DNA of 64,000 nt from Nakamurella antarctica (GTDB lineage: Bacteria > Actinomycetota > Actinomycetes > Mycobacteriales > Nakamurellaceae): contig NZ_CP034170.1 in the NCBI RefSeq assembly GCF_003860405.1, positions 496,001-560,000 of the forward strand. The letters are read 5' to 3'. Position 1 is the first letter of the stretch; every line of letters starts with the position of its first letter. Under the pieces are notes generated by a model. The model was not told where the DNA came from. It saw nothing but the letters and a program-made list of their open reading frames with translations, and made no database searches. This document shows, piece after piece, positions 36,123 through 44,473 of the stretch. A program made the position numbers and the translations under genes.

Positions 36123-36944
36123 ATGGGAATGCTGTGCGCCGTCGTGTTCACGAAGAACGGCCAACTTTTCTACGCCAATCCGGGGGAGATGAAACTCGCC
36201 GTTGGCGACTACGTTCTCTACCCGACCGAGCAAGGTCCGGTGGCAGCGACCGTTCTGTGGGCGCCGGAATACTCGTCGGAAGACACGGATGGCTTCCCGG
36301 TTCTGCAAGGCATGGCGACGAAAGCCGACACCGAGCAGGTTGAGGATTTGCGCAAAGTCAAAGCGCGCACTTTGGTTGCCACTCGACGACTCGTCCGCGC
36401 CCATAATCTCGCGATGAAGATTCTGGCGGTCGACCCGCAACCAAGCAACAAGAAGACGGTGGTGTACTACTCATCGCCCGAGACGGTCGATTTCCGGTCC
36501 CTGCTTCGCGACCTTTCGTCGACCCTGCACACCAGGATCGAGCTTCGGCAGATCACCGATCGTGATGCGGTGCGGGTGACCGGCACCGTTGGTTCGTGCG
36601 GCCGGGATACCTGCTGCTCCACTTTTCTGCGGGACTACGAGCCCGTCACTCTCGCGATGGCACGCGACCAGGATCTGCCAGCCAACCCGATGAGGATTTC
36701 CGGTGCCTGTGGCCGATTGATGTGCTGCCTGAAGTACGAACACCCGCTCTATAGCGACTTCAAGAACACGGCACCGGCTATCGGCGAGACGGTGGATTCG
36801 CCGCACGGAGAGGGAATCGTCATAGGGCACAACGTCCTTGACGATTCGGTGGTCCTGAAAATGGGAGCCGACGGGACCAAGGAGGTCTGTTCCAAGGCTT
36901 CGGTGTGTGGCGCTCGGAAGGCTTACAACACCCGATCTGTGTGA
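36123..36944 (+). CDS. PSP1/RicT-family protein
   Basis: 273 residues. The family pattern is complete: GEMKLAVGDYVLYPTEQGP, VKARTLVATRRLVRAHNLAM, VVYYSSPETVDFRSLLRDL, then GSCGRDTCC and GACGRLMCCLKYEHPLY with five Cys that in Bacillus RicT help bind Fe-S clusters with RicA/RicF, and the C-terminal PHGEGIVIG. In Bacillus RicT (YaaT) aids RNA processing by RNase Y and phosphorelay. RicA/RicF are not seen here, so the partner set is unknown. It follows holB, as it often does next to polymerase genes. Its 3' end overlaps the convergent GT87 gene by 22 bp. Confidence 0.92.
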   Translation: MGMLCAVVFTKNGQLFYANPGEMKLAVGDYVLYPTEQGPVAATVLWAPEYSSEDTDGFPVLQGMATKADTEQVEDLRKVKARTLVATRRLVRAHNLAMKILAVDPQPSNKKTVVYYSSPETVDFRSLLRDLSSTLHTRIELRQITDRDAVRVTGTVGSCGRDTCCSTFLRDYEPVTLAMARDQDLPANPMRISGACGRLMCCLKYEHPLYSDFKNTAPAIGETVDSPHGEGIVIGHNVLDDSVVLKMGADGTKEVCSKASVCGARKAYNTRSV

Positions 36945-38185
36945 CTGGATGTGGACGACGCCCTTCGCGGGGTGACCGCTAGGTAAACAATCACGGCTAC
37001 GCAGATCAAGAGATAGCTGTTCGCCAGTAGGGCGGCGCCTATTTTGCTGAACCAGTCGTTCGCAGTAAGTGAGAAGTCTCCGCCCAAGCGGTGTGTGCGC
37101 GCCAGCAGAGCAACTGTGATGACGATCGCCACCACCTGTTCCCCGCGTCGCCTGCTGGAGACCAAGAGCACCAGTAGCGGGATCAGCCAGACTAGGTAAT
37201 GGGTCCAGCTAACGGGGGAGACGACCACCACCAAGAGCCCGATGACACAGGAGCCCGCGAGGTCGCCTCGATTCTGAAAGACCCTGCGGGCGGCCCATAA
37301 GCCGGCCAATCCGGCGACGGCCACCAGGACGGGCCATAGCATCTTCTCAGTGTCTGGGCCGAGGAGCCGCAGCATCGCTCCTTGAAGCGATTGGTTGCCG
37401 ATGACCGCGTTGTTGCCGAGCCCGACGCGTTCGCCTAAGTTCCAGAAGACATCGCCGAAGAATTTACTGGTGGCGTGAGGGGAGAGCGCAGCCGCGACGA
37501 CAGTGAGCGCTATCGCTCCGGCCGTTGCTATTCCTGCCGCCCGGTACCGCCTGGTGATCAGCAAGTACACGATGAAGATGCCGGGGGTGAGTTTGATCGC
37601 GGTGGCGAAACCGATCAACAGTCCCTGAGGCAGGCGGCGAGATGTGCGGCGCCCTGACCCAACCACATCGTAGACACACGCAGCCATCAGCGCGATGTTG
37701 ATTTGACCAAATCCGAGGTGGTCGGCCACGGGTGCGCTGACCGAGGACAGAGCGACAATCCCGCTGATGGTCAGGCTTTCTTGTGCTCCCGTGAGCGAGG
37801 GCGCTGCTACCAGCAGAGCCCGGTGGACGACCCACGCGAGCAGCAGGAGCGTGATTACAGACCACAGATACGGGGTCACCGACCAGGGCACTGCCGCTAG
37901 GGGCGCGAAGAACCAGCCAGCTGCGGGTGGGTACGTGAAGGGCAGCCGAGCCAATAATCCGGGTCCGTAGGGATCGATTCCGTGCAGTACGGCCTGGCCA
38001 GCTGCCCGGTACACGGCCAGGTCGAGAAACCTGATCACGGACACAGCGGTAAAGATGGTCGCGACAAAAGCGCAGAGCACACCCGTGACCAGCCACCATC
38101 GAACTCGGTGCTTATCTGGGGCTGAAGGGGTGTTTGCCATGGCGTGTGCTGACTTTACCGGCCCTGCCAGCGGGGTTTCGAGCAT
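36923..38185 (-). CDS. GT87-family polyprenyl-phosphate-mannose-dependent mannosyltransferase
   Basis: 420 residues from 38185, or 405 from the ATG at 38140 (MANTPSAPD). A polytopic membrane enzyme with about 10-11 helices. After the first helix lies FLDLAVYRAAGQAVLHGIDP, the GT-C signature loop with the catalytic Asp, then LPFTYPPAAGWFFAPLA. GFGQINIALM, AIKLTPGIF and GNQSLQGAMLRL are typical of GT87 (DUF2029) members such as PimE and alpha-mannosyltransferases of lipoarabinomannan synthesis. The donor is polyprenyl-phosphomannose and the reaction takes place on the outer leaflet. The acceptor cannot be inferred. Confidence 0.88.
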   Translation of the reverse strand: MLETPLAGPVKSAHAMANTPSAPDKHRVRWWLVTGVLCAFVATIFTAVSVIRFLDLAVYRAAGQAVLHGIDPYGPGLLARLPFTYPPAAGWFFAPLAAVPWSVTPYLWSVITLLLLAWVVHRALLVAAPSLTGAQESLTISGIVALSSVSAPVADHLGFGQINIALMAACVYDVVGSGRRTSRRLPQGLLIGFATAIKLTPGIFIVYLLITRRYRAAGIATAGAIALTVVAAALSPHATSKFFGDVFWNLGERVGLGNNAVIGNQSLQGAMLRLLGPDTEKMLWPVLVAVAGLAGLWAARRVFQNRGDLAGSCVIGLLVVVVSPVSWTHYLVWLIPLLVLLVSSRRRGEQVVAIVITVALLARTHRLGGDFSLTANDWFSKIGAALLANSYLLICVAVIVYLAVTPRRASSTSSHTDRVL

Positions 38186-38215
38186 CGACTCTGGGCGGCT
38201 AGACTCGAACGCGCT

Positions 38216-38291
38216 GCCGCTTTAGCTCAGTCGGTAGAGCACTTCACTCGTAATGAAGATGTCAACGGTTCGATTCCGTTAAGCGGCTCCA
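38216..38291 (+). tRNA. tRNA-Thr (CGT)
   Basis: Acceptor GCCGCTT/AAGCGGC, D arm GCTC-AGTCGGTA-GAGC, anticodon arm CTTCA-CTCGTAA-TGAAG with anticodon CGT, T arm AACGG-TTCGATT-CCGTT, then TCCA with the CCA encoded. All stems pair. Confidence 0.97.
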
Positions 38292-38301
38292 GCATGGCAA
38301 G

Positions 38302-38330
38302 GCCCCCGTATGGTTCACACCAACGGGGGC
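38302..38330 (+). terminator. Terminator after tRNA-Thr
   Basis: GCCCCCGT (38302-38309) and ACGGGGGC (38323-38330) pair perfectly around a 13-base loop and are followed by TTTGC. It could also serve the convergent MarR gene. Confidence 0.7.
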
Positions 38331-38343
38331 TTTGCTATCCCGG

Positions 38344-38850
38344 CTAATCTGTCGGCCTGGGAGGGGTGTCTTTCTCGCCCTCTGTCTGAGGCTCCATGTG
38401 TGCCAACAGTTTTCCGTAGATTCGGCCGAGGTCGGCAAGATCTTTCTCGTCCAAAGCATCAAACATGATGCTGCGCACGGTTTCTGCGTGGTCTGGAGCG
38501 ACCAGCCGCAGTCGGGTCCAGCCCGCATCGGTAAGGGTAGCGCTTTGGCCTCGGCCGTCACTCGGTGTCGCTTCTCGGCGAATCCAGCCGTAGGACTCTA
38601 ATTTGGTCACAGCATGTGAGGTGCGAGATTGTGAGGCACGCAGCACGTCTGCGAGCTGATTCATTCTCAAGGAATGGTCCGGGGCTTCGGAGAGCATCGC
38701 GAGGATCAAATAATACGCTTGGGGCATTCCGCCATCTCGCTGCATATTTCTCTCGACGCGATCGTTCAACAATCGGGAGATGGCGAGATATTGTCTCCAG
38801 ACGTGCTGCTGGTCCTGGGTGAGCCACGGGTCCTTTTCCATGACTGGCAC
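38344..38850 (-). CDS. MarR-family transcription regulator
   Basis: 168 residues. QQHVWRQYLAISRLLNDRVER and YYLILAMLSEAPDHSLRMNQLADVL lead to the winged helix ASQSRTSHAVTKLESYGWIRRE with wing DGRGQSATLTDAGW, then a long C-terminal dimer helix. MarR dimers usually repress genes for drug or phenolic stress until a ligand binds. Between this gene and ribD (42 bp) lies TGTTGAAAGTTCAT, similar to the perfect palindrome before the FMN reductase gene at 41385-41984. I infer that this regulator controls itself and that reductase. Confidence 0.88.
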   Translation of the reverse strand: MPVMEKDPWLTQDQQHVWRQYLAISRLLNDRVERNMQRDGGMPQAYYLILAMLSEAPDHSLRMNQLADVLRASQSRTSHAVTKLESYGWIRREATPSDGRGQSATLTDAGWTRLRLVAPDHAETVRSIMFDALDEKDLADLGRIYGKLLAHMEPQTEGEKDTPPRPTD

Positions 38851-38864
38851 CCTATCCCATATTT

Positions 38865-38878
38865 TGTTGAAAGTTCAT
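38865..38878. promoter_or_regulatory. Possible MarR operator before the MarR gene
   Basis: TGTTGAAAGTTCAT shares TGTTGAA and GTTCA at the same spacing with the 18-bp palindrome at 42058-42075. It lies 15 bp upstream of the MarR ATG, a good place for autorepression. Confidence 0.4.
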
Positions 38879-38892
38879 ATACTTTAGGCCTC

Positions 38893-39999
38893 TCAGTCTC
38901 GGCGAACCGTGTAGCGCAGCCGGACGTCTGCGTCGAATGTGGTGACGTCGCGAAGTTCTAAGCGGTGCCCCTGCGCGAGGGTGTTCACGGAGCCGCCGTC
39001 AATAGCATTCTTGCCGGCGCCGAGAGCGAGAGGCGCGATGTAGAAGATGATCTCGTCCATGAGCCCCGCATCGAGCATGGCCGCGGCGAGCCGGGGTCCG
39101 CCTTCGAGGAGCACGTGGCGGCGGCCGAATCCGTAAAGCTTGGCCATCAGCAATGGCAGGCTCAGCCGGCCGTCCGATCCGGCACCCACGTCTGCGGTGG
39201 TGGCGACCCAAGTGGGCGCTTCATCACCCAAAATCTTTGCGCTTGCGGGTGTTTGTCCTAGTGAGTCCGCGATAACCCGCAGCGGCTGACGCATCGCCAA
39301 GCTGCCATCTGGGTGGCGGACGGTGAGCATTGGGTCGTCAGCAAGGACTGTCCCGACACCGACCAACATCGTGTCCACCTCGGAGCGCAGGCGATGGACA
39401 TCGCCTCGGGACGCGGGCGAGGTGATCCATTTGCTGGTGCCGTCGACTGCGGCGACTCGGCCGTCGACTGTGGTTCCCGCCTTGAAGCTGACGTATGGGC
39501 GCTGGGTGGCTAGAACACCGAGCCAGACTCGATTGACATCGCTTGCTTCTTTTTCCTGTACCCCTGTAACGACTTCCACACCCGCTTTTTGCAGCGTGGC
39601 GACTCCGCCGACCGCAGCCGGGTTTGGGTCGAGGACTGCGATCACCACTCGCGCCACGCCCGCGTTGATCAGTGCCAGCGAACAAGGCCCCGTGCGGCCC
39701 TGGTGGTTACACGGCTCGAGAGTGACGACGGCAGTCGCTCCGCGGGCGCGTTCGCCTGCCTGATTCAACGCATTCACCTCGGCATGGGCGCCGCCCGCCT
39801 GCTGGTGCCACCCTTCGCCAATGACGGCGCCGTGCTGATCGAGCAGTACGCATCCGACAACTGGGTTAGGCAGCACTGTTCCCGCGCCGCGCGCAGCCAA
39901 TTCCACGGCCCGACTCATAGCAGCGATTTCGGTGGCGGAAGCGGCGGCCGCAGGAGAGGCGGTGCTGATGTTTCCGGTGCGGATCTGTCCAGAGCTCAT
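38893..39999 (-). CDS. ribD: Bifunctional riboflavin deaminase/reductase
   Basis: 368 residues from the ATG at 39999 (a start at 40023 is possible). RibD makes the second and third steps of riboflavin synthesis. The N-terminal deaminase has GTVLPNPVVGCVLL, the zinc ligands in GAHAEVNAL and EPCNHQGRTGPC. The C-terminal reductase has RPYVSFKAGTTVDGRVA, the substrate loop SKWITSP, VDTMLVGVGTVLADDPMLTVR and LLEGGPRLAAAML. Other rib genes are absent nearby, and there is no room for an FMN riboswitch in the 54-77 bp to the divergent gene. The MarR gene follows directly. Confidence 0.92.
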   Translation of the reverse strand: MSSGQIRTGNISTASPAAAASATEIAAMSRAVELAARGAGTVLPNPVVGCVLLDQHGAVIGEGWHQQAGGAHAEVNALNQAGERARGATAVVTLEPCNHQGRTGPCSLALINAGVARVVIAVLDPNPAAVGGVATLQKAGVEVVTGVQEKEASDVNRVWLGVLATQRPYVSFKAGTTVDGRVAAVDGTSKWITSPASRGDVHRLRSEVDTMLVGVGTVLADDPMLTVRHPDGSLAMRQPLRVIADSLGQTPASAKILGDEAPTWVATTADVGAGSDGRLSLPLLMAKLYGFGRRHVLLEGGPRLAAAMLDAGLMDEIIFYIAPLALGAGKNAIDGGSVNTLAQGHRLELRDVTTFDADVRLRYTVRRD

Positions 40000-40076
40000 G
40001 TCCCTAGTGTGCAGTAAACGCATCGCGCTGCTGTAGCCAGCCAGACGCTGCCGCCGTACAGGCGTATTCCGAGAGG

Positions 40077-41363
40077 ATGTCTCGGGGAGACGACTGGATC
40101 ACCTACTCTGCCAGGGCAAAAGTGTGGCCTGAGTACGCTAACAACGTGACTCACCAGGCGCTATGGCGACAAATATCCCGGCTTGCAGCTACCGGCGCTG
40201 CCACTGCGAGCGCCATTGCGGCCGCCTCGTGGATCGTTCCCGCTGTTCGCGGGGTGCGTCCAGCCCTGGGTGCCACCTCGAGGGAGGTCAGGGCCGACTT
40301 GGCACAGCGCTCCGGCGCCGTCCCTGCCACTGGATCTGCCAACACTCATCCGAGTAACCGCAAACCCAACGGGAAGTTCCGCAACGCGCTGCCGCCTTCG
40401 GAGATAGCTGAAGGTGCCAAGCGGGATGCTGTCGGCGACGTGTTGACGAAGCGTTCAGCAGGGCGCCCCGACCGACCGGTGCCGCTGGCCCACGATGATT
40501 TCCCTGATGCAGCAGCACCTTTGGCACTCACCTGGCTAGGCCATGCCAGTGCCGTGGTGGAGATCGACGGTTTCTTCGTTTTGGTAGATCCAGTGTGGAG
40601 CGATCGCGTTTCGCCGTCGAACACCGTCGGTCCACAGCGACTGCATGCGGCGCCCACGCCCTTGGCGTCGCTCCCGCAGGTCGATGCAATCGTGATCTCG
40701 CACGACCACTATGACCATCTTGATAAGGCCACGGTGATCGCATTAGTCGATCAGCATCAGGCTCCATTCATCGTCCCGCTCGGGATTGGGGCGCATCTGC
40801 GCCGCTGGGGAGTGCCGTCGGTGGTGATCGTGGAGTTGGATTGGAATCGCGAGCACGTGATTAGTCGCTCCGATGGCGCGGAGCTACGTGTGGTGTGTAC
40901 GGAGGCTCGGCATTTTTCTGGACGCGGACTGACGCAGGACGACACCCTCTGGGCGTCGTGGGCATTGATCGGCCCCGAACACCGGGTGTTCTTCGGCGGC
41001 GACACCGGTCCCACCCCGGGGTTTTCGGCCATCGGCCGCGATTATGGCCCGTTCGATCTGGCCCTGCTCCCGATCGGGGCTTACAACCCGTTGTGGCCCG
41101 ATATTCACCTCAACCCGGAGGAAGCTGTAGCCACCCACCTGCAAGTGATGGCGAAGGTGTTGCTGCCGATCCATTGGGCGACTTTCAATTTGGCTTTCCA
41201 CCCGTGGGTCGAGCCAGTGCGAAGGCTCATTGCGGCGGCCGAAGTGCATGAAGTTCCGCTGGTGATCCCGCGACCAGGCCAACGAGTGGTGCTCCCGGGG
41301 AATGACGGGGACGGCTTCCCACCGTTAGAGCCTTGGTGGGAAGCCGCAGTCGGTTCCGATTAG
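40077..41363 (+). CDS. MBL-fold hydrolase, UlaG/NAPE-PLD-like
   Basis: 428 residues from an ATG at 40077; a GTG at 40146 (THQALWRQISRL) is an alternative. A hydrophobic Ala-rich segment near residues 38-58 may be a membrane anchor or signal. The hydrolase domain (about 145-400) has LTWLGHASAVVEIDG, DPVWSDRVSPS, the metal motif SHDHYDHLD, ARHFSGRGL, FFGGDTG and HWATFNLAFHPW. This is the layout of NAPE-hydrolysing phospholipase D-like proteins and bacterial relatives. Substrate could be a phosphodiester lipid, by analogy only. Confidence 0.85.
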   Translation: MSRGDDWITYSARAKVWPEYANNVTHQALWRQISRLAATGAATASAIAAASWIVPAVRGVRPALGATSREVRADLAQRSGAVPATGSANTHPSNRKPNGKFRNALPPSEIAEGAKRDAVGDVLTKRSAGRPDRPVPLAHDDFPDAAAPLALTWLGHASAVVEIDGFFVLVDPVWSDRVSPSNTVGPQRLHAAPTPLASLPQVDAIVISHDHYDHLDKATVIALVDQHQAPFIVPLGIGAHLRRWGVPSVVIVELDWNREHVISRSDGAELRVVCTEARHFSGRGLTQDDTLWASWALIGPEHRVFFGGDTGPTPGFSAIGRDYGPFDLALLPIGAYNPLWPDIHLNPEEAVATHLQVMAKVLLPIHWATFNLAFHPWVEPVRRLIAAAEVHEVPLVIPRPGQRVVLPGNDGDGFPPLEPWWEAAVGSD

Positions 41364-41384
41364 AGATTGCGGACTGGGCAGGCG

Positions 41385-41984
41385 TTACTGTGCTGCGCCA
41401 GCCACGACGAGATCGTCTGCGATGCGGGCAGTTTTGAGTGCGTTGCCCCACCACAGCAGGTCTGCCAGCATCGCATCAACGCCAGCCTCTAGGTGCGTTA
41501 ACTCGGACAGCTGCCCACCGTGCTTCCACACCTTGAAGAAGTCGGCGCCCTGAATGAGGACGGCGGCGTTGATCGGAACCATTTGGAAGGCAACTGCGAC
41601 GAGGCGCAGTGCTTCGATGGACCTGGCTGCTCCCACTGATCCGTAGCCAACGAATGCTGCTGGCTTTCGGTTCCACTCCTTGTACGAGTAGTCCAAGGCG
41701 TTTTTCAGCACGGCCGTCGGTCCGTGGTTGTATTCCGGGGTGAGGAAAATGTAGCCGTCAAATTCGGCAATCTTGCGCTGCCAGTTCTGCGCCATTTCGT
41801 TGGTGCTGGTCACGAAGTTGCTGGAGGCGACCTCGTCGAAAAACGGCATCGGGTAGTCACGCAGGTCGACAATCTCAAGATCGATGTCGTCGCGCTGGGC
41901 AACGATATCGCTGAGCCATGCCACGGGGGTGTCGGCGAAGCGAGCGGCGCGAGTGCTGCTGACGATCAGGGCAATTTTGAGCAT
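41385..41984 (-). CDS. NAD(P)H-dependent FMN reductase
   Basis: 199 residues. Flavodoxin-like fold with the FMN phosphate loop MLKIALIVSSTRAARFADTP, DIDLEIVDLRDYPMPFFDE, LTPEYNHGPTAVLKNALDY (the FMN isoalloxazine motif PEYN) and FVGYGSVGAARSIEALR. Such enzymes reduce FMN, quinones, chromate or azo dyes. The strong palindrome upstream (42058-42075) resembles a MarR-type operator, consistent with induction by electrophiles. It converges with the MBL gene at 21 bp. Confidence 0.9.
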   Translation of the reverse strand: MLKIALIVSSTRAARFADTPVAWLSDIVAQRDDIDLEIVDLRDYPMPFFDEVASSNFVTSTNEMAQNWQRKIAEFDGYIFLTPEYNHGPTAVLKNALDYSYKEWNRKPAAFVGYGSVGAARSIEALRLVAVAFQMVPINAAVLIQGADFFKVWKHGGQLSELTHLEAGVDAMLADLLWWGNALKTARIADDLVVAGAAQ

Positions 41985-42057
41985 GTAATGACCTCATCTA
42001 GGGGGTCGAGAATCGTCGACCATTTCAGGGTGATGAGCGGAGAATACGTCCGCTATG

Positions 42058-42075
42058 ATGTTGAACGTTCAACAT
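42058..42075. promoter_or_regulatory. 18-bp perfect palindrome, probable MarR operator
   Basis: ATGTTGAACGTTCAACAT is perfectly palindromic and lies about 75 bp upstream of the FMN reductase start. Two further inverted repeats are closer to the gene: GCGGA/TCCGC (42037-42053) and GGTCGA/TCGACC (42005-42022). From 42076 to 42272 I see no gene. Confidence 0.55.
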
Positions 42076-42272
42076 GATCGTATACATTCCGGTCACGGAG
42101 GGGCCTGCCCGCAACGGAATTTTCTGGCGATATTTTTCACACTGTGGGCAGTGGCTGGACGCGTGTAAGTGGAAAGATTCGGGGTCCGGATCCCGGAAAC
42201 GCCCTCGCAAAATTACTGCTTGTTGGCCTCGCGCGCCACCGTAATTCCCGGAGAATAGGGGTGAGACGTGGG

Positions 42273-42345
42273 TGGGCCCCGTGGGACTCGAACCCACAAC
42301 CCGCGGATTAAAAGTCCGCTGCTCTGCCAATTGAGCTAGAAGCCC
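42273..42345 (-). tRNA. tRNA-Lys (TTT)
   Basis: Acceptor GGGCTTC/GGGGCCC with two G-U pairs, D arm GCTC-AATTGGCA-GAGC, anticodon arm GCGGA-CTTTTAA-TCCGC with anticodon TTT, T arm GTGGG-TTCGAGT-CCCAC. CCA is not encoded. Confidence 0.95.
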
Positions 42346-42454
42346 CGACTCGTTGCCAAGTCAGTCGATGCGAGTTGAGCTTACCGGTTGCGGGCACCGT
42401 GTGTGGACACTCAGGCTTCGGAGCACGAGGTCCTGTGGCGCAGCGCAGTAAGAG

Positions 42455-43102
42455 CTATGCGCGGAGCTGTTCGGCGGCGTCAGCCAGGATCCTTGTGATC
42501 AGCGTCGTTCGTGCGCGCGGGAGGCGCTGATCGGCGGGTTCAAGCAGCTCCTGAAAGTACATCCCGTCCTGAACAGCGACAATTGCTCGGCCGAGAGCTT
42601 CGAGTTGCGGCGCCGATACCCGCCGAACTCCGAGGCCGACTCGCAATATCGGGGCGAGGGCGCTTCGGAGGTCGCGTCGATGGGCGGCCAAGGCGAGCGC
42701 GACCGGGGGATTGCGCAGTGCGTGCGCGAAGAATTCGAGGTTCAGCAGGTGAGATTGCCTGCTGACGGTCAGGGTGCTGAGCACGCGGTCGACCACCGTG
42801 GAAATGGGCGGATCGGTGCCGAGCTCGGCGACAGCATTGCTGACGGCAGAGCCTGCTGCCTGGACCAACTGCTCGGCTCGCTCGACGTACAGAGCGAAAA
42901 ACAACTCGTCGAGGCTGACAAAATTCGAATAGAAGGCGCCGCGGGTGTATCCCGCGTGCTCGCACACGTCCTCCACAGTTGCCCGGCCAAAACCATGTTC
43001 GGCAAATATCGTCGCTGCCGAAGCAATGAGTCGTGCTCGCGTCTCACCCCTGCGTTTGGTGACCCTGGCGGGTGGCGACGGATGCGGCGCGTCGATGGCC
43101 AT
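42455..43102 (-). CDS. TetR-family transcription regulator
   Basis: 215 residues from the ATG at 43102 (MAIDAPHPSP); a start at 43132 would overlap the operator region. The N-terminal HTH is clear: RARLIASAATIFAEHGFGRA, TVEDVCEHAGYTRGAFYSNF, then DELFFALYVERAEQ. The ligand-binding part is all helical. It is divergent from the membrane protein gene at 43204, and the intervening 100 bp has GTATTAGATAC and an AATACGTT/AACGTATT inverted repeat. I infer that it represses that gene and itself. Confidence 0.88.
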   Translation of the reverse strand: MAIDAPHPSPPARVTKRRGETRARLIASAATIFAEHGFGRATVEDVCEHAGYTRGAFYSNFVSLDELFFALYVERAEQLVQAAGSAVSNAVAELGTDPPISTVVDRVLSTLTVSRQSHLLNLEFFAHALRNPPVALALAAHRRDLRSALAPILRVGLGVRRVSAPQLEALGRAIVAVQDGMYFQELLEPADQRLPRARTTLITRILADAAEQLRA

Positions 43103-43131
43103 GTAGCCCTCCCCGGTTCTCATCGCAATCA

Positions 43132-43164
43132 AATACGTTTATGTATTAGATACGATAACGTATT
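43132..43164. promoter_or_regulatory. Likely TetR operator region
   Basis: AATACGTT (43132-43139) and AACGTATT (43157-43164) form an 8-bp inverted repeat around GTATTAGATAC (43143-43153), and GTATTAGATA occurs twice. It lies between the divergent TetR and membrane protein genes. Confidence 0.45.
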
Positions 43165-43203
43165 AGATAAAAGCAAGAGAGCCAAACCCAACAGAGGAAC
43201 GAA

Positions 43204-44307
43204 ATGACCCCCACGACGTCCGGCGGCCGCCACGCCACACCGGAGCAATCCCTTGCACCTCAGGGAGTGTGGGCTGAGTTCAAGGACGCCGTTGCGCTTC
43301 GCACCGTCGGGCTGATTCTGGGGGTCCTGTTGTTGCAGTTGGCCTTCGTCCTCTCCTACGTCGGCGCGTTTCACGCTCCGACGCCGCACCGGATTCCCGT
43401 AGGTGTAGTCGCTGCGTCGGCATCCTCGGCGGGCCAATCGGCTGCGACGCAGACGGCAGCCGGGCTGAATGCCCTGCCCGCGTATCCGATTGACGCACGA
43501 GTGGTGGCTGACGAAGGCTCGGCACGCAGCCTTATTGAGCGGGGCGATCTCTCCGCGGCGTTGGTCATTAACGGCACGAGTACTCAGGACACTCTGCTTG
43601 TTGCCTCCGGTGGGGGAGCCTCGGTGGTCTCAGCTGTAACCGAAGTGTTCACCGAGGTGGCGAGCGGTCAGGGTAGAACGTTGGTGGCGCAGGATATTGT
43701 CCCGCTCCAAAGCGGGGACGGTCGCGGGCTCACGGGCTTTTACCTGGTGATCGGCTGGATTGTCGGTGGCTACCTGGTGGCCGCGCTGCTCGGCGTGGCG
43801 GCGGGTTCGCGGCCCGCCAATCCGAGGCGAGCCTATTTCCGCTTGGCGGCAATCGTGCCCTATTCGATTCTTTCCGGCTTGGGTGGAGCGCTCATTGTGG
43901 ATCAGGTTCTTGGTGCGTTGACCGGGCATTTCATGGCGCTCTGGTGGATCGGGGCGTTGCTGGTGGCGGCCGCGGCAACGGTGACCATGGCGTTCCAAGT
44001 GCTGTTTGGCGTGATCGGAATCGGCCTCACGGTCCTGGTCTTCGTCATACTTGGAAACCCCTCTGCTGGCGGCGCTTATCAGGCGCCGCTCCTACCGGCG
44101 TTCTGGCGTTCGCTGAGTAGCGCATTGCCCAACGGCGCTGGGACCGACGCGGTGCGGCGGATCGTTTACCTTGGCAGCAATGGCATTTCGAGCCACCTGT
44201 TGGTGATCGCCGCATATGTGGTCATCGGCGCGGTGGTTGCTGCGGGTGCCTCGCACCTTCATCACCGGCGTGGAGCCGCCCCGGCCTCACCGCTTCAAGC
44301 GCCCTGA
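43204..44307 (+). CDS. ABC-2/YhgE-like membrane protein
   Basis: 367 residues, ATG at 43204 preceded by AGAGGAACGAA. One N-terminal helix (about 37-55), a long outside domain with HRIPVGVVAASASSAGQSAA and LIERGDLSAALVINGTSTQD (typical of YhgE/Pip and DUF3533-like proteins), then five helices (about 178-365). ABC-2-like proteins of this shape take part in export or phage-receptor functions; some are paired with TetR regulators as here. No ATPase gene adjoins it, so the energy source is unclear. Confidence 0.75.
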   Translation: MTPTTSGGRHATPEQSLAPQGVWAEFKDAVALRTVGLILGVLLLQLAFVLSYVGAFHAPTPHRIPVGVVAASASSAGQSAATQTAAGLNALPAYPIDARVVADEGSARSLIERGDLSAALVINGTSTQDTLLVASGGGASVVSAVTEVFTEVASGQGRTLVAQDIVPLQSGDGRGLTGFYLVIGWIVGGYLVAALLGVAAGSRPANPRRAYFRLAAIVPYSILSGLGGALIVDQVLGALTGHFMALWWIGALLVAAAATVTMAFQVLFGVIGIGLTVLVFVILGNPSAGGAYQAPLLPAFWRSLSSALPNGAGTDAVRRIVYLGSNGISSHLLVIAAYVVIGAVVAAGASHLHHRRGAAPASPLQAP

Positions 44308-44333
44308 GGAAGGTTCTCAGTATCTCCGCGCCT

Positions 44334-44357
44334 GCCCGGCCAGCTGCCCGGCCGGGC
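44334..44357 (+). terminator. Terminator after the ABC-2-like gene
   Basis: GCCCGGCC (44334-44341) and GGCCGGGC (44350-44357) pair perfectly, and GGTCTTTGTG follows. Confidence 0.6.
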
Positions 44358-44422
44358 GGTCTTTGTGTGATCTGAGCAATACCGGTTGCGGATCGTCACA
44401 AGTTCGTGCATCATTGCGGACG

Positions 44423-44445
44423 GCAACTAGTTGCATGATGCATGC
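44423..44445. promoter_or_regulatory. Palindromes before the MarR-MFS operon
   Basis: GCAACTAGTTGC (44423-44434) is a perfect palindrome and ATGCATGCAT follows at once. They sit 30-50 bp before the MarR start, a usual place for an autorepressing MarR operator. Confidence 0.35.
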
Positions 44446-44473
44446 ATATTACTTTCGCTTTACTTGAGAGGCG

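Noticed and set aside
40000-40077. FMN riboswitch before ribD
   Set aside because: Only about 54-77 bp between divergent starts, with no conserved RFN elements.
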